This document shows positions 34,900 through 44,208 of a stretch of DNA of 64,000 nucleotides, piece after piece. The notes below the pieces were generated by a model. The model made no database searches. It saw only the letters and a program-made list of their open reading frames with translations, and had not been told where the DNA came from. Position 1 is the stretch's first letter, and the number at the start of each line of letters is the position of its first letter. A program made the position numbers and the translations under genes. Source of the DNA: Streptomyces gossypii (lineage in GTDB: Bacteria > Actinomycetota > Actinomycetes > Streptomycetales > Streptomycetaceae); assembly GCF_025165795.1 (NCBI RefSeq), contig NZ_JAJAGO010000012.1, forward strand, positions 1 to 64,000. The letters are read 5' to 3'.

Positions 34900-36180
34900 T
34901 CAGCCCTTGAAGCGGGGGAACGCGGAACGGCCCGCGTACACCGCCGCGTCGTCCAGGATCTCCTCGATGCGCAGCAGCTGGTTGTACTTCGCGACGCGCT
35001 CCGAGCGGGCCGGGGCGCCGGCCTTGATCTGACCGCAGTTGGTGGCGACGGCAAGGTCGGCGATGGTGACGTCCTCGGTCTCGCCGGAGCGGTGGGACAT
35101 CATGCACTTGAAGCCGCTGCGCTGGGCCAGCTCCACGGCGTCCAGCGTCTCGGTCAGCGAGCCGATCTGATTGACCTTCACCAGCAGGGCGTTTGCGGAC
35201 TTCTCCTCGATGCCGCGGGCCAGCCGCTCGGGGTTGGTGACGAACAGGTCGTCGCCGACGAGCTGCACCTTGTCGCCCAGCTTCGCGGTGAGCCCGGCCC
35301 AGCCCTCCCAGTCGTCCTCGAAGAGCGGGTCCTCGATGGAGACCAGCGGGTAGGCGGCGACCAGCTCCTCGTAGTACGCCGTCATCTCGGCCGCCGAGCG
35401 CTTCTGGCCCTCGAAGCTGTAGGTGCCGTCCTTGTAGAACTCGGAGGCCGCGACGTCCAGGGCCAGGGCGATGTCCTGGCCGGGGGTGTAGCCCGCCTTC
35501 TTGACGGCCTCCAGGATGAGGTCGAGCGCCTCGCGGTTGGAGCCCAGGTCGGGGGCGAAGCCGCCCTCGTCGCCCAGGCCGGTGGCCAGGCCGCGCTCCT
35601 TGAGCACGCCCTTGAGCGAGTGGTAGACCTCGGCGCCCCAGCGGACGGCCTCGGAGAAGGACTCGGCGCCGATCGGCGCGATCATGAACTCCTGGATGTC
35701 CACGTTGGAGTCGGCGTGCGAGCCGCCGTTCAGGATGTTCATCATCGGGACGGGCAGCTGGTGCGCGTTCGGCCCGCCGAGGTAGCGGAAGAGCGGCAGG
35801 TCTGACGCCTCGGAGGCGGCGTGCGCGACGGCGAGGGAGACGCCGAGGATGGCGTTCGCACCGAGCGAGGACTTGTCCGCCGTGGCGTCCAGGTCGAACA
35901 TCGCCTGGTCGATCAGGCGCTGCTCGGTCGCGTCGTAACCGACGAGCTCCGGGCCGATCTGCTCGATGACGGCGAGTACGGCCTTCTCGACACCCTTGCC
36001 GCCATAGCGGTTGGCGTCACCATCGCGGAGTTCGAGGGCCTCGAAAGCGCCGGTCGAGGCGCCGGACGGAACGGCAGCACGGCCGGTGCTGCCGTCGTCG
36101 AGGCCGACCTCGACCTCGACCGTGGGGTTGCCTCGCGAGTCGAGGATCTCGCGGGCTACGACGACGTCGATGGACGGCAC
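34900..36180 (-). CDS. eno: enolase
   Basis: A 426-aa glycolytic enzyme converting 2-phosphoglycerate to phosphoenolpyruvate. Intact family motifs: DSRGNPTVEVEV at the N-terminus, GASTGAFEALELRDG, the metal ligands in LALDVAASEF and SIEDPLFEDDW, and the SHRSGETEDVTIADL signature with catalytic residues. The GTG at 36180 has AAGGAG six bases upstream; the frame extends further without support. Core housekeeping gene. Confidence 0.98.
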   Translation of the reverse strand: MPSIDVVVAREILDSRGNPTVEVEVGLDDGSTGRAAVPSGASTGAFEALELRDGDANRYGGKGVEKAVLAVIEQIGPELVGYDATEQRLIDQAMFDLDATADKSSLGANAILGVSLAVAHAASEASDLPLFRYLGGPNAHQLPVPMMNILNGGSHADSNVDIQEFMIAPIGAESFSEAVRWGAEVYHSLKGVLKERGLATGLGDEGGFAPDLGSNREALDLILEAVKKAGYTPGQDIALALDVAASEFYKDGTYSFEGQKRSAAEMTAYYEELVAAYPLVSIEDPLFEDDWEGWAGLTAKLGDKVQLVGDDLFVTNPERLARGIEEKSANALLVKVNQIGSLTETLDAVELAQRSGFKCMMSHRSGETEDVTIADLAVATNCGQIKAGAPARSERVAKYNQLLRIEEILDDAAVYAGRSAFPRFKG

Positions 36181-36262
36181 GAAGTTCTCCTTCGGTGTAT
36201 AGGACTGCTGCACCCGCAGCCTATCCGCCTGGCGGACGATCCGTTTGTTCCGCCGGTAAAGA

Positions 36263-36301
36263 AAACGCTCCGTTACGGAACCGATCCGTAACGGAGCGTT
36301 T
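36263..36301 (-). terminator. intrinsic terminator of the rpfA-like gene
   Basis: A 17-bp perfect stem (AAACGCTCCGTTACGGA and complement), 5-base loop, followed on the minus strand by TTTTCTTT-like sequence. The clearest rho-independent terminator in the window, between rpfA and eno. Confidence 0.92.
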
Positions 36302-36429
36302 ACCCGGAAGGACCTGCCCCTGAGATGCCGGCGGGGAGCACGGGCGACCGCGAGATCAGCCCGCTCACCCGTCGTCAACGCCCGCCGTGGCGCCTTCCCC
36401 GCGTTCCGGCGCGGGCATCGAGAGTCATG

Positions 36430-37434
36430 TCACAGCGTGAGGCTCTGCCCCGGGAGGATCAGGTCCGGGTCGGAGCCCACCGTGTCGCGGTTGCCCTCGT
36501 ACAGGGAGGTCCAGCCGCCGTCCAGGCCGAGGTCGGCGGCGATCGCGGAGAGCGAGTCACCGCTCTCCACCCGGTACTCGCCCGCGGGCTCGGGCTTGCC
36601 GTCCCTGCCGCTCTTTCCGTCCTTGCCGTGCGATCCGCGCGAGGCGCGGTCCGAACCGTCCCGCTGCCGGTCGTCCGGCGCACCGCGGTGCTTGCCGGTG
36701 CCCTCGCCCTCGGTACCGGCCTCCGCCTCGGGCGTGTCGGGCGTGTCGGCGCCGTCCGGGGACCTGTCCGATCCGTCCGTCCGCTGGGAGCCGTCGGACT
36801 CGCCGGACCCGTCTGACGCATCGGAGGAGTCGGATCCGCCGGTCTCCGACGGGCTCTCGGACGGCTTGTCCGACGGGCCCGCGGACTCGTCCCTGGACGG
36901 CCGCTCGGAGGGGCGCTCCGACGGCTGCTCCGCGGAAGGCCCGTCGGTATCCGGCGAAGTGTCCGTGTCGCTGGGCTCGGGAGCCGGTTCGCCGGAGGAC
37001 GTCGGCTCGGGAGCGGGCTCCCCGGTGGCGTCGGGGTCGACGTCGGGCAGCTCCTCCACCACCTCGCCCAGCCCCGAGGTCACCGAGCAACTCGGCCAGG
37101 CGCTCGGCCCCTTGTCGGCGAGGATCTTCTCCGCGACGGCTATCTGCTGACTGCGGCTGGCCAGGTCGGGCCGCTCCGCGAAGTCCCGGCCGCCGTACTG
37201 CTCCCAGACGTCCTGGGTCAACTGGAGGCCGCCGTACTGGCCGTTCCCGGAGTTGGAGCTCCACAGACCGCCGCTCTCGCACTGGGCGACACGGTCCCAG
37301 GTGCTGCCGTCGTCCGCTTGTGCCGCGCCCGCTCCGAGCAGCGGCATGGCGATGCCTGCGCCCGTCACCCCCGCTGCGACGAAGAAGGCGGGAGCTTGAC
37401 GGGGCCGTCGGTGACGGCCGTTCCCGGAGCGCAT
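36430..37434 (-). CDS. rpfA: resuscitation-promoting-factor-like muralytic protein with LysM
   Basis: 334 aa, secreted. Signal peptide residues 1-41 ending GAGAAQA. The Rpf lysozyme-like domain (about 42-118) has STWDRVAQCESGGLW with the catalytic Glu, GQYGGLQLTQ, and two Cys likely disulfide-bonded. A long disordered Ser/Asp/Glu/Pro linker (about 125-280) precedes a C-terminal LysM (YRVESGDSLSAIAADLGL...ILPGQSLTL) that binds peptidoglycan. It cleaves cell wall during spore germination and growth in Streptomyces. GAGAGG before the ATG. No c-di-AMP riboswitch fits the 106-bp upstream gap. Confidence 0.9.
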   Translation of the reverse strand: MRSGNGRHRRPRQAPAFFVAAGVTGAGIAMPLLGAGAAQADDGSTWDRVAQCESGGLWSSNSGNGQYGGLQLTQDVWEQYGGRDFAERPDLASRSQQIAVAEKILADKGPSAWPSCSVTSGLGEVVEELPDVDPDATGEPAPEPTSSGEPAPEPSDTDTSPDTDGPSAEQPSERPSERPSRDESAGPSDKPSESPSETGGSDSSDASDGSGESDGSQRTDGSDRSPDGADTPDTPEAEAGTEGEGTGKHRGAPDDRQRDGSDRASRGSHGKDGKSGRDGKPEPAGEYRVESGDSLSAIAADLGLDGGWTSLYEGNRDTVGSDPDLILPGQSLTL

Positions 37435-37540
37435 GTGGAGCCTCTCTTAAGACAACTGAAGTCCGACCGGTCGAAGACGCACCGGTCGAGCATCGAACGT
37501 AACGTCGGGCCACGGCAGTCACAAGCGAATGTCGCGAGCA

Positions 37541-38797
37541 TCACGCAAAGGTCACGGGCAAAGTACGCAAACCACGCATGATCAGGCCACCGCGCCAGCG
37601 CAATTCTTCCGGCTCGGCAGCGAGTTGAAGACCGGGCAGCCGCTGGAAGACCGAGCCGATCGCAATCCTGCCCTCAAGTCGGGCCAACGGGGCGCCCAGA
37701 CAGTAGTGGACCCCGTGTCCGAACCCCAGATGCTGGTTGTCGCTCCGGCCCAGGTCGAGGAGGTCCGGCGCGTCGAACTTGGCCGGGTCGCGGTTGGCCG
37801 CCGCCAGCACCACCAGCACCGGTTCCCCCGTCCCGATCCTCTGACCGCCCAACTCCAGTGGCTCCGTCGCGAATCGCCAGGTCGCCATCTCCACCGGCCC
37901 GTCGTAGCGCAGCATCTCCTCGATCGCCGTGTTCTGCCGCGCCTCGTCGCCGCATGCCACCGCGTCCTGCCAGCGTTCCCGCTGCTCCGGGTGGCGCAGC
38001 AGCGCGTAGGTGCCGTTGCCGATCAGATTCACCGTGGTCTCGAAGCCCGCGAAGAGGAGGATGAACGCCATGGCGGCGGCCTCGTTCTCGGTGAGGTGCT
38101 CGCCGTGGTCAGAGGCGCGGATCAGTCCCGAGATGAGGTCGTCGCCGGGGTCCTGGCGCTTACGGTGAATCAGCTCGGCCAGGTACGCCCGCATCTTCTT
38201 CACCGCACGCCCGACACCGCCGCGAGGGCCGCGGTCGTGCCGGATCATCATGCCCGCCCAGTCGCGGAAGTCGTCCTGGTCGCCGGGCGGCACTCCGAGC
38301 AGATCGCAGATCGCGTAGAGGGGCAGCGGGAAGGCGAGTTCGTGGATGAGGTCCGCCGCGCCACCGGGCCGGCCGGCGAGGATGCCGTCGATCAGCCCCT
38401 CGGTCAGCTCCCGCACCCGGGGCTCGAAGGCCGCCACCCGCCGGGGCGTGAACGCCTTCGACACCAGCCGCCGCAGCCGGGTGTGGTCCGGCGGGTCGAT
38501 GTTGAGCAGATGCGTCATCAGGTTCGCGCTGCGCTCCCCCGGGATGCCCACCTTCCCCTTGCCGTGCGCGGCCTGCTCACTGTGGTGCCCGGGGTTCTTG
38601 CTCAGCCGCTGGTCGGCCAGCGCCTGCCGGGCATCCCCGTAACGGGTGACCAGCCACGCCTCGACCCCGCTGGGCAGTTCCGTCCGGCGTACGGGGGCGT
38701 GCTCGCGCAGCCAGGCGTACGCCGGGTACGGGTCGGCAGCGAATTCCCAGTCGAAGAAGGGGGGCATGGGCGGGGGCGTGGGGGTTTCGTCGTGCAC
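37541..38797 (-). CDS. cytochrome P450
   Basis: 418 aa, soluble bacterial class. I-helix AGFETT (Phe where AGHET-type His is common), ExxR in IEEMLR, and the heme-binding FGHGVHYCLGAPLAR with ligand Cys366. Resembles CYP107/CYP105-type streptomycete enzymes that hydroxylate secondary metabolites or xenobiotics with ferredoxin partners; no ferredoxin gene is adjacent. GTG start with a weak GGGGG site; a later in-frame ATG (MPPFFDW) is possible. Confidence 0.92.
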   Translation of the reverse strand: MHDETPTPPPMPPFFDWEFAADPYPAYAWLREHAPVRRTELPSGVEAWLVTRYGDARQALADQRLSKNPGHHSEQAAHGKGKVGIPGERSANLMTHLLNIDPPDHTRLRRLVSKAFTPRRVAAFEPRVRELTEGLIDGILAGRPGGAADLIHELAFPLPLYAICDLLGVPPGDQDDFRDWAGMMIRHDRGPRGGVGRAVKKMRAYLAELIHRKRQDPGDDLISGLIRASDHGEHLTENEAAAMAFILLFAGFETTVNLIGNGTYALLRHPEQRERWQDAVACGDEARQNTAIEEMLRYDGPVEMATWRFATEPLELGGQRIGTGEPVLVVLAAANRDPAKFDAPDLLDLGRSDNQHLGFGHGVHYCLGAPLARLEGRIAIGSVFQRLPGLQLAAEPEELRWRGGLIMRGLRTLPVTFA

Positions 38798-38857
38798 GCC
38801 CCCGACCGTATACGGGCAGGTGAGCGGCGCGCGGCCGCCCGCGACGCGCGCGTCAGG

Positions 38858-39697
38858 TCAGGCGGTGCCGTTCCCGTCCCCGGCCCCCGCCGTACGCTCC
38901 AGCCAGCCGGTGACCAGGAGGTACTGGCCAAGCAGGTAGCCCGCCATGATCAGGACCTCCTGTGAGGGAAACTCGTGCCCGGCCGCCTGCGCGCCGATGA
39001 GCAGGTCGGAGGCGAGGAACGCCCCGGCGCCCACGGCCACCGTCCCGCCCACGGCCAGCGCGGTGGCGCCCATCGCGGCCAGGGCCAGGCTGTAGCCCGC
39101 CACCGGGAGGCGGAGCCGCCGCTCCAGGGCGGGGGCGAGGGCGGCGTTGACCGCGGCCCAGGCGGCGAGGCAGCCGACGCCCGCACGGCGGGCACGGCGG
39201 CGCGATCCCCTCGCCTCCTCAGAGCTGCCGGAGCTGCCAGAGCTGCCGGGGATGCCGGAGCCGTGGAGTTGGGCCAGGCCCGCCGTATAACTGAGCTGGG
39301 TGCCGAGGAACGCGGCCATCCCCAGCAGGAACGCGGGCTCCCGGTCGTCGAAGAGCAGCGCGGTGTCCCCCACGGTGGCGAACGCCAGCCCGGCGGCCAG
39401 CGGCGCCGGAACCAACGGCCGGTCTCCGTCCCGGGCACGCCCCTGTGCCGTGTCGGGGAGGGTCGGAGCCGGGGTCCAGCGGCCGGAAGCGGAGGTCGAG
39501 TAACGCGACGCGTAAACGGCCAGCGCGGGCATCAGGAACGGTTTCGCGGCCCGGAGCGGCCCGCGCGGGGCCCGTGCGGTGCCCAGCAGGTCGACAGCGG
39601 CGAGTGCACCGTACGCCGCCAGCGCGCCCCGGCCGCGCCCGTACGTCCGTACGGGCAGACCTCGCCTGCCGCGCCCCCTGATCACCATGCGGGGCAT
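38858..39697 (-). CDS. lysoplasmalogenase-like (YhhN/TMEM86) membrane protein
   Basis: 279 aa from ATG 39697. About eight hydrophobic segments. Family features: RAAKPFLMPALAVYA near the start, TVGDTALLF in the middle and the acidic AFLASDLLIGA segment. Relatives hydrolyse lysoplasmalogens in membranes. A strain-variable Ser/Gly-rich loop (GSSGSSGSSE) interrupts the middle. A TTG at 39724 is an alternative start. Confidence 0.75.
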   Translation of the reverse strand: MPRMVIRGRGRRGLPVRTYGRGRGALAAYGALAAVDLLGTARAPRGPLRAAKPFLMPALAVYASRYSTSASGRWTPAPTLPDTAQGRARDGDRPLVPAPLAAGLAFATVGDTALLFDDREPAFLLGMAAFLGTQLSYTAGLAQLHGSGIPGSSGSSGSSEEARGSRRRARRAGVGCLAAWAAVNAALAPALERRLRLPVAGYSLALAAMGATALAVGGTVAVGAGAFLASDLLIGAQAAGHEFPSQEVLIMAGYLLGQYLLVTGWLERTAGAGDGNGTA

Positions 39698-39733
39698 TCT
39701 GACCAGGCGGCCGTCCCCGGTCAACAGGTGCGG

Positions 39734-40327
39734 TCAGTCGCGCGGGAAGTCGTCCGTCTCCAACCGCAGCTCCATCCCGAGCGGCGACAGGTCGAGATCC
39801 TCACCGAACTTCACGGTCAGCTCGCTGTCGTACGCCTCGCCGTCGGGGCGGCCGAAGGCATGGCACTTCCCGGTGTAGGGATCGGCGATCAGATAGACCG
39901 GAATCCCGGCGAGGGCGTACGCCTTCCGCTTCCGGCCGTAGTCGTTGTCCCCGGTCTCGCGGGAGATCACCTCCAGCACGAACTCGACGTCCCGGTAGGT
40001 CCAGCGGTCCTCCACACCCTCGGCCTCGGCCGTGGCCGACAGCTTCAGCAGATCCGGGGCGAATCCGTTGCCCTCGCCCGGCAGCGCCAGCAGTACGTCC
40101 GACAGCGTGCTCGCACGACGGCCATAGCGCTCCTTCAGCTGGAGCAGGACCAGCTCGATAATCTTCCAGTGCGTCTTCCGCTGTGGCGACACGACCACGG
40201 CCCCCTCGACGATCTCGGCCTTGAAGCCCTCGGGGACTCGCATCCGATCAAGGAGCCACAGCTCCTCCTCCAGCCCGGATGTGTCAGCGTCAGCCATATC
40301 GATCCTGTCGGTCATCTCGACGGTCAC
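39734..40327 (-). CDS. Uma2-family (DUF820) putative endonuclease
   Basis: 197 aa. PD-(D/E)XK-like fold: EIVEGAVVVSP, FAPDLL (catalytic Asp), EFVLEVISRET (Glu) and the GRKRKAYA lysine region, YLIADP. A very common family in Streptomyces; true substrate and role unknown. The GTG at 40327 has GGGGAG seven bases upstream; the ATG four codons later is the alternative. Confidence 0.85.
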   Translation of the reverse strand: MTVEMTDRIDMADADTSGLEEELWLLDRMRVPEGFKAEIVEGAVVVSPQRKTHWKIIELVLLQLKERYGRRASTLSDVLLALPGEGNGFAPDLLKLSATAEAEGVEDRWTYRDVEFVLEVISRETGDNDYGRKRKAYALAGIPVYLIADPYTGKCHAFGRPDGEAYDSELTVKFGEDLDLSPLGMELRLETDDFPRD

Positions 40328-40421
40328 GGTGCCGCTCCCCTCCCCGCCGCACTCTGTAGGCGCAGCCGCGTACGACAACGATACGAGTGACTGGTCGGTC
40401 ACGGCCCGGCCTCGCCGGTTG

Positions 40422-42701
40422 TCAGGCGAAATGCTTCGTGAGTTCGGCGAGGTTGTCCTCGGTGACCCGCCACAGTTCCCGCTGGCGGGCGTGGACGTCA
40501 AAGACGGCGTTCGGGTGGCTCTCCAGGAGTGCCACGGCCCGTTCGGTCAGGAGCGCACCCAGCTCCCGGTCGTGCACCGAGACGCCCCATTCCGGGCGGC
40601 CGATGTCGTCGAGGAAGTAGGCAAGCTTGGGGTGCGAGATCAGGCTGAGCACCGGCGTGCCGCAGCCGAAAGGGATCATGGTCGCGTGGCCGCGCATCCC
40701 GATCACCAGCCGGGTACGGGCGTAGTGGTCCCGGATCTCGTCGTTGGAGAAGTCGTAGAGCGGGTCGACGGGCAGCGTGATGCCGTGCTCGCGGCGCATG
40801 TCGTGCACCAGGCGCTCGTCGGCGGGCATGTGTGCCGCGTACCGAACCTCCGCGTGGCCGCTCAGCTTCCGTACCGCTTCCGCGAGCTGGCCGAGGAAGT
40901 GACCGTAGTCGTGCCCGAAGCGCAGGCCCGCCCGGTCGTACGCGCAGTTGAGCAGTACGGTGTCGGCCCGCCGCTCCGGGTCCCGCCAGCCGGGGTCGAG
41001 CTGCCGGGCGACGGTGGTGGGGCACGGCTGCCAGCGCACCCGGTCCCGCAGCCCGGACGGCAGCAGTTCCCGTACGCGCCGCACCGAGCCGTGGTTGCGC
41101 AGGCCGAAGAAGGCCGACTGCTCCACCAGCGTCCGCAGGCTCTGGATGAACCGCGGGCGTCCGTACTCCTGCCCGTCGAACGCGTTGTAGCCGACCGCGA
41201 ACACCGCCAGCGGCACGGTGATGCGGGCCAGCAGTTCGTCCGGCACGTTCCACTGCCAGGCGCTGTTGCCGTTCGGCCAGGTGTCCGGCAGGAACAGTCC
41301 GCCGCCGCCGATGATCACGCCGCGCCGGGCGTTCACCTGCTCCAGCGCCCGCTCGTCGAAGAGCCGGTGCACATGCACCGGGTGCCAGCGGCGCGGGCCG
41401 GTGTCGGAGTCCAGGCACATGCGTACGGCTTCGGGGAGCACCTTGTCGCCGGCGTTGTCCTGGCCGGTTGAGAAGAGCGCCACATGTGCGAACTGCTCGG
41501 CGGCGGGCGCCTGCTGCCCGGGCGCCTGCTGCCCGGACTCCGCAACGGGCGGCGGAAGGTGCAGGGAACGGCAACCCCCGTGGGTCGGCTCCGAGTCGAG
41601 CCCCTCACGGGCGTACGCACGCGCGCCCGCGTCGTCGCCGCGCAGCCAGGCCAGCCTGCCCAGCTGGCGGAACGCCCGTGCGGCCACGGTCGGTTCGGCG
41701 GTGGCCAGCAGCAGACGGGTCTCCGCCTCCTCATGGCGCGAGACGGCCAGCAACGCGGTCCCGAAGGTCTCGTGGAAGCGCGGCTGGTCGGCCTGCGCCC
41801 GGTCCGCGACCAGGGACAGCACCTCGACCGCCTCGTCGTAACGGCCCTTCTCCAGATACACACCCGCGATGTCGCGGGCCAGGTTGATGGAGGGTCCGGA
41901 GGTACGCAGCAGGGGCTCGACGCAGTGGAGGAAGTAGTCGGGGTGGCGGCGTACGCGCAGGGCGCAGTAGGCGCGGTGGAATGCCTCGTCGGTCAGGTCG
42001 AAGCGGCGCCACGCCTCCTGGGCCGGGCCGTATCCGGCGCGGGAAGCCGTCCAGGGGTGGTGGCCGTCCGCTTCGCCGAAGTTCAGGACGACGGCCGCGC
42101 CGGGCACGGGCGTGTCGTCGTAGAGGCGCCGCACCAGGAAGTCGAAGCGGGCGTCGAGCGGCCGGTGCGGCGCCTCGGTGGTGTCGGCGTCGCGCTGGAG
42201 GACGAGCAGGCCGTCCTCCCGTACGGCCCGCTCCCCGCCGTCCACCGGCTGGGGAACGGCGGCGGCGCCGTAGCGCAGCCGCACCAGTTCGCCGATGTCC
42301 CCGAGCACGACCATGCCGGTGGTGAAGGCGAGCACCGTGTCGTAGCCGGGACGGCCTTCACCGTCGCTGCCGTCGCCGTCCGCGCTGCCCTGGAAGGTCC
42401 GCAGGTACGCGCTCCGCGAAGCAGCGCGACGGGGCACGAGGCGCGGGTGCAGCCGCCGGGCGGCGTCCAGGTCCGCCTCGCTCAGCCCGTCGTGCAGGAG
42501 CAGGAAGTCCTCGCACAGCCAGGGGTTGGTCAGCGCCAGGCTGCGCAGCAGCGCCAGCAGACCGGGCAGCCGCTCCCGGTCGGTGTGGCAGGCGAGAGCG
42601 ATGCGGCGCTTGTCGGCGGCGGCGCGCCCGCCCGTGCGTGCGGCGGCTGCGCGCGGTGCGGTCCCTGCGCGCGGCCCGGTCATGTCGGTGGGGTCAGTCA
42701 T
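40422..42701 (-). CDS. two-domain glycan enzyme: GT8-like plus polysaccharide pyruvyltransferase-like
   Basis: 759 aa. Residues about 25-260: GT8/glycogenin-like domain, but where GT8 enzymes have a DxD in the strand before VLGDI this reads LAFTTGMVVLGDIGEL, so metal binding may be lost. Residues about 290-390: TPR-like helices. Residues about 420-755: polysaccharide pyruvyltransferase family (DNAGDKVLPEAV, GVIIGGGGLF, HATMIPFGCGTPVLSLI). Pyruvyltransferases of this type place ketal pyruvate on cell-wall glycans. The ATG overlaps the upstream stop as ATGA, so it is coupled to the GT29-like gene. Cytoplasmic. Confidence 0.75.
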   Translation of the reverse strand: MTDPTDMTGPRAGTAPRAAAARTGGRAAADKRRIALACHTDRERLPGLLALLRSLALTNPWLCEDFLLLHDGLSEADLDAARRLHPRLVPRRAASRSAYLRTFQGSADGDGSDGEGRPGYDTVLAFTTGMVVLGDIGELVRLRYGAAAVPQPVDGGERAVREDGLLVLQRDADTTEAPHRPLDARFDFLVRRLYDDTPVPGAAVVLNFGEADGHHPWTASRAGYGPAQEAWRRFDLTDEAFHRAYCALRVRRHPDYFLHCVEPLLRTSGPSINLARDIAGVYLEKGRYDEAVEVLSLVADRAQADQPRFHETFGTALLAVSRHEEAETRLLLATAEPTVAARAFRQLGRLAWLRGDDAGARAYAREGLDSEPTHGGCRSLHLPPPVAESGQQAPGQQAPAAEQFAHVALFSTGQDNAGDKVLPEAVRMCLDSDTGPRRWHPVHVHRLFDERALEQVNARRGVIIGGGGLFLPDTWPNGNSAWQWNVPDELLARITVPLAVFAVGYNAFDGQEYGRPRFIQSLRTLVEQSAFFGLRNHGSVRRVRELLPSGLRDRVRWQPCPTTVARQLDPGWRDPERRADTVLLNCAYDRAGLRFGHDYGHFLGQLAEAVRKLSGHAEVRYAAHMPADERLVHDMRREHGITLPVDPLYDFSNDEIRDHYARTRLVIGMRGHATMIPFGCGTPVLSLISHPKLAYFLDDIGRPEWGVSVHDRELGALLTERAVALLESHPNAVFDVHARQRELWRVTEDNLAELTKHFA

Positions 42702-44020
42702 CTCAGTGAGGTCCGTACTCCGTCGGCGCTCGTTGCGTGAGCCGTGACCCATTCGCTCTCCTTCTCCCGGAGCCGACCGGGTGGCCCGTAGCCGATCAGA
42801 TCGATGGCGGGACTGACGTCCAGGAAGTCCAGCAGCCGCGCCATCGTGAATCCGGTGGTCGGGCGGGCGCCCCAGCCGCTCTCGCCGATGAGTGCGGGAT
42901 CGGCGATCGGGTGGCGCAGCGCCGCGTCGCCGGCGTAGTGCTGCGCACCGGGGACCAGTCGGCGCAGCGCGCCCCGCCAGTCGTCCGCCGACTCGGCGAA
43001 CACCAGCCGGAGAGACACGGGTTCGTGCCAGCGGGGGGTGGTCCCGTCGGCGAGTGCGCCCACGGCGTGCACGTCCGTACGCATGCCGGTGCCGGGCTCG
43101 CCGGGCGCGCGGCTCGTACGGTACCTGTCGCAGCGGACCACCAGGTCGTAGGCGTCGACTGCCGCCGCCAGTGCCGAATCTCCCTCGGACGGTGCGATGT
43201 TGGCGACCACGCACACTCTGCGTCCGGCCACCAGGGCGCGCAGCCCACCGAGGCCGCACGGCTCGGTGCCGCCCAGCAGCGGATCCGCCATGCGGGGCTG
43301 GACGACGAGGCGGCAGTAGGTGGCGTACAGCCTCGCGAGCCGCCGTACCTCCGGGTCGCCGGCGCCGCGTTCGCGCATGCGGGCGCCGAGATGGGCGGTG
43401 AAGGCGGCCTTGATCTCGGTGGCGGGCTGCTGCTCGCCATGCACTGCCGCTGCGAAGGCGCGCGCGTGCGGGCAGCCGCTCTGCTCTTGCGGACCGCCCT
43501 GCTGCTGCGGACCGCCGCGCGGCTGCGGCCCGTCCGGCGGGAACAGCCCGGCGGCCTCGGTCAGGCAGGCACGCTTCTCCCGCAAGGTCCGCATATGCAG
43601 GGCGACTTCCTCGGCGGCGGGGCCCTGCGAGAGTCCGAGATAGCGCTCGTACGCCTCGGCCGCCTCGACCGGCCGCTCCAGCGCCTCCAGCGCGCGGGCC
43701 CGCAGCCGCCAGCCGCCCTTGGACTTGTCGCGCATCTCCAGCGCCGTGCCGGCGAGGCGCAGCGCGAGGTCCGCCTCGCGCGGGCCGCCCGCCCGCAGCG
43801 CGGCGTCCCCGGCGGGCAGCAGCGCGTCGAACGTACGGGTGGAGAGCAGCGTGCCGAGGGCTGCGGCGAGCCGCAGCCGTGCCGCGTCGGAGACTGCCGC
43901 ACCGCGCCGGGCGGCGCCGGAAGTGTCGCCGGACGTGTCACCGAGCCCGGCCAGATAGCCGGAACAGGTCTCCACGCACGCGGCCAGCGGATCGCGTGAC
44001 CGTCCCCGCCATATGCCCAT
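42698..44020 (-). CDS. GT29-like (sialyltransferase-fold) glycosyltransferase
   Basis: 440 aa. The N-terminal ~170 residues are Ala/Leu/Arg-rich TPR-like helices. The C-terminal domain shows the two sialylmotif signatures by eye: L-like VCVVANIAP...AVDAYDLVVRCD, and S-like RPTTGFTMARLL...IDLIGYG (compare PSTG...DLYGFG), then a WVTAHA stretch near the end. Donor may be CMP-sialic-acid-like or another sugar; no nonulosonate genes are in the window. The ATG at 44020 has GGGG five bases upstream. Coupled (ATGA) to the next gene. Confidence 0.65.
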   Translation of the reverse strand: MGIWRGRSRDPLAACVETCSGYLAGLGDTSGDTSGAARRGAAVSDAARLRLAAALGTLLSTRTFDALLPAGDAALRAGGPREADLALRLAGTALEMRDKSKGGWRLRARALEALERPVEAAEAYERYLGLSQGPAAEEVALHMRTLREKRACLTEAAGLFPPDGPQPRGGPQQQGGPQEQSGCPHARAFAAAVHGEQQPATEIKAAFTAHLGARMRERGAGDPEVRRLARLYATYCRLVVQPRMADPLLGGTEPCGLGGLRALVAGRRVCVVANIAPSEGDSALAAAVDAYDLVVRCDRYRTSRAPGEPGTGMRTDVHAVGALADGTTPRWHEPVSLRLVFAESADDWRGALRRLVPGAQHYAGDAALRHPIADPALIGESGWGARPTTGFTMARLLDFLDVSPAIDLIGYGPPGRLREKESEWVTAHATSADGVRTSLR

Positions 44021-44208
44021 CGGTACCCCGCACTCCCGGCAACAGAGTGCCGAACTGTGCCCGATGGTCGCCCGCCGCACGCAAAGCGCCGGCACACGGC
44101 GCGTGAACGCCGTGCGAACCCTTCACGCAGACGCGCCGGAGCGGGGTGCAGGAGCCCGGCGACCAGCCCTCACGGCCTGTCGCCCGGCTCCTGTGCTGCC
44201 CAAGTGTC

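Noticed and set aside
37435..37540. c-di-AMP (ydaO) riboswitch before the rpfA-like gene
   Set aside because: Known upstream of some Streptomyces rpfA genes, but the 106-bp gap to the P450 gene is short and lacks the conserved ydaO segments; only a GACCGG/CCGGTC dyad is visible.
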